Of a stretch of 64,000 nt of DNA, positions 60,535 to 64,000 are shown one piece after another. This DNA comes from Ursus arctos (lineage: Eukaryota > Chordata > Mammalia > Carnivora > Ursidae). The position numbers were made by a program, and so were the translations under genes. The stretch is from assembly GCF_023065955.2 (NCBI RefSeq), contig NW_026622808.1:51038475-51102474 (forward strand). The letters are read 5' to 3'. The notes under the pieces were generated by a model. The model had not been told where the DNA came from. It saw only the letters and a program-made list of their open reading frames with translations, and searched no databases. How positions within the stretch are numbered: the first letter of the stretch is position 1; each line of letters opens with the position of its first letter.

Positions 60535-61229
60535 ATTAGTTGGGATTGCCTTAGATAAGGCCAAAAACCTAAAATAACGGAAGCTTAAACAAAAGAGTTT
60601 ATTTCTCTCTCACTTAAATGAAATCTGGAGGTAGTCCCTCCAGGGCTAATGTGGCAGCTCTACTGTCACCAGGGACCCAGGCTTCTTCTAACTTTCTGCA
60701 ACAGTCCTAGCACATGGCTTTGTCTTCAAAGTTACCTTATCACCTATCGGCTTCTGGAGGTCCAAAAGTCTCATCTGTATCAGTCAGAGAGGAGAGGAAG
60801 CAAAATGGCTTCATCTGTCTGTCACCCCTTTTCTTTTTAAAATTTTATTTATTGTCAGTTATTTATTTGTCAGTGCCTGAGAGCATCAGCAGGGGAGAGG
60901 GGCACAGGGAGAAGCAGGCTCCCCACTGAGTAGGGAGCTTGATGCGGCACTCCATCCCAGGACCCTGGGATCATGACCTGAGCCGAAGGCAGATGCTTAA
61001 ACAACTGAGCCACCTAGGCATCCCTGTCTGTCACCCCTTTAAGAAGCCTTTCCAGAAGGTACACCCAGTAACTTGCCTACATCTTACTAGCCAGAGCATA
61101 GTCTCCTGGCCCTACTTAAGTACAAGGCAGACTGGAAAATGTGGTCTTGTAACTAGACCCATTGTTCCCCTCAATAATACAGTAGACTTTATTAATAAGT
61201 TAAAAAGTACAAATTTTAATAGCCCCTGT
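60535..61229 (+). mobile_element. ancient mammalian repeat nested in L1M, class unresolved
   Basis: 'attagttgggattgccttag', 'ggtagtccctccagggctaa', 'caccagggacccaggcttct' and 'cctttaagaagcctttcca' follow a known old repeat. Its head is similar to those at 760 and 47635. It contains the SINE at 60832-61023. Confidence 0.5.
60832..61023 (-). mobile_element. CAN-SINE, older type, perfect 17-bp TSD
   Basis: Reversed tail 'aaaattttatttattgtcag', body 'gagaagcaggctccccactg', 'gatcatgacctgagccgaag' and 5' end 'gagccacctaggcatcc'. The flanks 'ctgtctgtcaccccttt' (60815-60831; 61024-61040) are identical. Confidence 0.96.
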
Positions 61230-61439
61230 CACATGGTCTTACACACAATTTCTAAGTTTTGTAGACTTGTTCCTGGATACCTTATATTTTTGCCAATATT
61301 ATGACTTTGTCCGTTTGTATTTCTTAATGGATAAAACTCAGGAATATTTTTCCATTTTTATGTGTTTATCTTATATCTAGCACTATTAGAGAACTGTTAT
61401 TTGTTCTAATACTTTACCAATGGTTTGTATTTAGACAGT
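61230..61439 (-). mobile_element. continuation of the antisense L1M
   Basis: 'gacttgttcctggatacctt' and 'ctgttatttgttctaatact' resemble reversed L1 ORF2 text downstream of the 60.5-kb break. Weak on its own; it is supported by the nested order. Confidence 0.5.
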
Positions 61440-61502
61440 TGTTATGAACTGAATTGTGTACCCCTCCCCCCCATCCATGTGTTGAATTTCTACTTCTCAG
61501 TA

Positions 61503-63878
61503 CAGGCGTACCTTATTTTATTGTGCTTTGCTTTATTGCACTTTGTGGATATTGCATTTTTTACAAATCAAAGGTTTGTGGCAAGCCTGTCTTGAGCAAG
61601 TCTATCAGTGCCATTTTTTTCAAAAACGTTTGCTCACTTTATGTCTCTGTGCCACATTTTGGTAATTTTTGCAATATTTCAAACATTGTCATTATTGTTA
61701 TATTTGTAACAGTGATGTGTGATCAGTGATCTTTAATGTTACTATTGTGATTGTTCGGGGACACCACAAACCACATCCATACAAGATGGCAAACTTAACC
61801 TCTGAATGTTCTATGTGATCCTGACTACACCACCAGCCAGTATTTCCTATCTGCCTCCCGCCTCCTTGGACCTTCCAATTCCCTGAGGCACAGCAATAGT
61901 GAAATTAGGCCAGTTAATAACCTTACGGTGACCTCTAAGTGTTCAAGTGAAACAAACAGTCACATATCTCTCATTTGAAATCAAAAGCCAGAAATGATTA
62001 AGCTTAGTGAGGAAGATATGTTGAAAGCCAAGATAGGCAGAAAGCTAGGCTTCTTGTGCCAAATAGCTAGCCAAGTTCTGAAGGCAAAGGAAAAGTTCTT
62101 GAGGAAATGAAAAGTGCTACTCTGGTGAACTCACAAACGATAAGAAAGTGGAACAGCCTGATTGCCGATACGGAGAAAGTGTTAGTGGTCTGGATGGAAG
62201 ATCAAACGCACCCCAACATTCCCTTAACCAAAGCCTAATCCAAAGCAAGGCCCCTGACTCTCTTCAATTCTCTGAAGGCTGAAAGAAGCTGCAGTAGGAA
62301 AGTTTTTAGAAGCACAGGTTGGTTCTTGAGGTTTAAAGAAAGAAACCGTCTCCATAACATCGAAGTGCGAAGCAAAGCAGCAAGTGCTGATGTAGAAGTT
62401 GCGGCAAGTTCTCCAGAAGATCGAGCCAGGAGAATTCAGGAAGGTGGCTACACGAAGCAATAGATTGTCAGTGTAGACCAAACAGCCTTCTATTGGAAGA
62501 AGATGCCATCTAGGACCTTCATAGGTAGAGAGGAGAGGTCAGTGCCTGGCTTTAAAGCTTAGAAGGACAGACTGACTCTCTGGTTAGGGGCTAATACAGC
62601 TGGTGACTTTGAGTTGAAGACAGTGCTCATTCACCATTTCAAAATTCCTAGGGTCCCTAAGAACTGTGCAAAATCTACTCTGCCTGTGCTCTATAGGGGG
62701 AACAACACAGCCAGGATGACAGCACATCTGTTTACAACTGGATTTACTGAATATTCTAAACCCACTGTTAAGACCAACTGCTCAGGAAAAAAGATTCCTT
62801 TCAGAATATTACTACTCATTGAGAATATACTCTTGGTCACCCAAGAGTTCTGATGGAGATGGACAGTGAGATTATTGTTGTTTTCATGCCCGTTAACACA
62901 ACATCCATTCTGCAGCCTATGGATCAAGGAGTCATTTTGACTTTTTAATACTTCTTTAATACATACATTTTGGAAGGCCATAGACAGTAATTCCTCTGCT
63001 GGATCTGGGCAAAGTAATTTGAAAACCTTCTGGAAAGGATTCACCATTTTAGATGCCATAGTAAGAAAACTTGTCATTCGTTGGAAGAGTCAACATATCA
63101 ACATGAACAGTAGTTTGGAAGCAATTGATTGCTTCCAATTAATGACTTTGAGGGGTTCAAGATTTCTGTGGAGGAAATAACTGCAGATGTGGTGGTGGAA
63201 ATAGCAAGAGAACAAGAATTAAAAGTGGAGCCGGAAGATGGGACTGAATTGCTGCAATCTCATGATCAAACTTGAATGGATGAAGACTTGCTTCTTATGG
63301 ATGAACAAACAAAGTGGGTTTTTTGGGATGGAGTCTATTCTTAATGAAGAGTGTTGAAATGACAACAAAGCTTTAGAATATTAAATCAGCTTAGTTGCTA
63401 AAGCACTGGCAAGGTTTGAGATAATTGACTTCAATTTTGAAAGAAGTTCTACCGCAAGTCAAACATTATTGAATAGCATCACATGCAACAAAGAAAACGT
63501 TTACAAAGGGAAGAGTCAATCAACGTGCCAAACTTCGTTGCTGTCTTATTTTAAGAAATTGGCACTCACCCTAACCTTCAGCAGCCACAGCCTTGATCAG
63601 TCAACATCATCAACATCAAGGCAAGATCCTCCACCAGCAAAAACATTATGATTCGCTGAAGATTATCAGTTGACGGTTAGCATTTCTTAGCTATAAAGTA
63701 TTTTTGAATTAAACTATATACATTATTTTTTAGACATAATGATATTGCATGCTTAATAGAGTATAATATAGTGTAATCATTTATATGCACTGGGAAACCA
63801 AAAAAATTCATTTGATTCGCTTATATTCACTTTTCTGTGGTCTGAAACTGAAGCTGCCATATTTTTGAGGTATGCCTG
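61503..63878 (+). mobile_element. Tigger1 DNA transposon (Tc1/mariner, pogo group), near full length
   Basis: It starts 'caggcgtacctta' and ends 'gaggtatgcctg', the inverted ends of Tigger1, flanked by TA on both sides (61501-61502, 63879-63880), the expected target duplication. The body can be followed through the 5' UTR ('ggtttgtggcaagcctgtct'), transposase region and 3' UTR ('tatgcactgggaaaccaaaa'). At about 2.38 kb it is close to the family's full length. It cannot move on its own; see the transposase entry. Confidence 0.95.
61928..63680 (+). pseudogene. dead Tigger1 transposase (DDE, pogo-like)
   Basis: The family's transposase would bind the inverted ends and cut and paste the element at TA. 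Here the expected ATG reads GTG (61928-61930) and an in-frame TGA follows at codon 17 (61976-61978). The N-terminal DNA-binding region then reads KAKIGRKLGF, after which single-base changes shift the frame. In the core, 62614-62853 gives KSTLPVLYRGNN and ILLLIEN. GAG at 62821-62823 stands where the family has a catalytic Asp, and a frameshift follows at once. The third-Asp segment ('ctgcagcctatggatcaagg', near 62910) survives in another frame. The C-terminus (63469-63651, with QTSLLSYFKKL and STSRQDPPPAK) stops early at TGA. What was a single gene is now fragments; no function is expected. Confidence 0.9.
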
Positions 63879-64000
63879 TAGCTCAGAATGAGACTGTACT
63901 TCGTGATAGGACCTTTAAAGAGATCATTAAGTAAAAACGAGATAATTAGAATGGGCCCTAATCCAATATGACTGTGTCCTTAAAGAAGAGAAGATTACAA

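Larger units (their letters stand above)
61440..64000 (+). mobile_element. MLT1-like (MaLR) LTR, split by Tigger1 and running off the window
   Basis: The left part (61440-61500) starts 'tgttatgaactgaattgtgt' and the right part (63881-64000) resumes 'gctcagaatgagactgtact', 'gataggacctttaaagagat', 'gggccctaatccaatatgac'. Joining the two across one TA gives the expected continuous wording of this LTR, so it is the insertion host. The class (MaLR) is from memory; the 3' end lies outside the window. Confidence 0.6.

Noticed and set aside
61454..61729. 91-codon plus frame crossing the Tigger1 left end
   Set aside because: It joins LTR and Tigger1 untranslated sequence and does not correspond to the transposase.
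1..64000. CRISPR array, bacterial operon, integrated virus or other accessory system
   Set aside because: No spaced direct repeats, no long coding frames and no bacterial composition. All repeats seen are mammalian interspersed or simple repeats. Apart from two decayed MaLR-like LTR remnants there is no retroviral gene sequence.

Overview
The window is ordinary mammalian nuclear DNA from a carnivore, most likely an arctoid and probably a bear-family genome. This rests on at least eleven tRNA-Lys-derived CAN-SINEs. Several are of the young type whose tail carries the bear/panda-like wording 'gctatgagcctgcttcttc'. There is also a short 5'-truncated carnivore L1 3' end at 33.2 kb. Older repeats (MIR, L2, L1M, MER5A, MER20, Tigger1, MLT1-like LTR) are of the kind shared across placental mammals. 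I found no exon, RNA gene, processed pseudogene or CpG island that I can support. The open reading frames are short (longest 138 codons), overlap on both strands and carry no recognisable domain. The window therefore reads as an intergenic desert or the inside of a long intron; the sequence alone cannot decide which.

Layout. 0-16.7 kb has no CAN-SINE. It holds old repeats (unclassified ancient elements, MIR, L2-like, hAT, two L1M remnants) and a 13-unit GGAA microsatellite. 16.7-24.3 kb has two older-type SINEs, several MIRs, an L1M 3' end split by a hAT element, and two MIR-derived 105-bp segments that are 95% identical although 2.1 kb apart. 24.35-28.1 kb is the longest stretch in which I recognise no transposon, so it is the best place to look for conserved regulatory DNA. 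28.1-40.4 kb contains young SINEs with intact target-site duplications, the L1 3' end, L1M pieces and a MER20. 40.4-51.7 kb lacks SINEs but has many MIR and L2-like fragments. 50.2-52.25 kb is a roughly 2-kb antisense L2-type LINE remnant. 51.7-61.0 kb has five SINEs, all on the minus strand. 58.7-64.0 kb is a nested stack: an antisense L1M, an unclassified ancient repeat, an MLT1-like LTR, and inside that LTR a near-full-length but dead Tigger1 DNA transposon with an exact TA duplication.

No genes act together here. The content is a record of successive transposon insertions. I saw nothing that amounts to a new biological system. The most unexpected item is the pair of near-identical MIR segments, followed by the transposon-free interval. 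Family names come from my memory of consensus sequences, since no search could be run; where the class is uncertain the entry says so.
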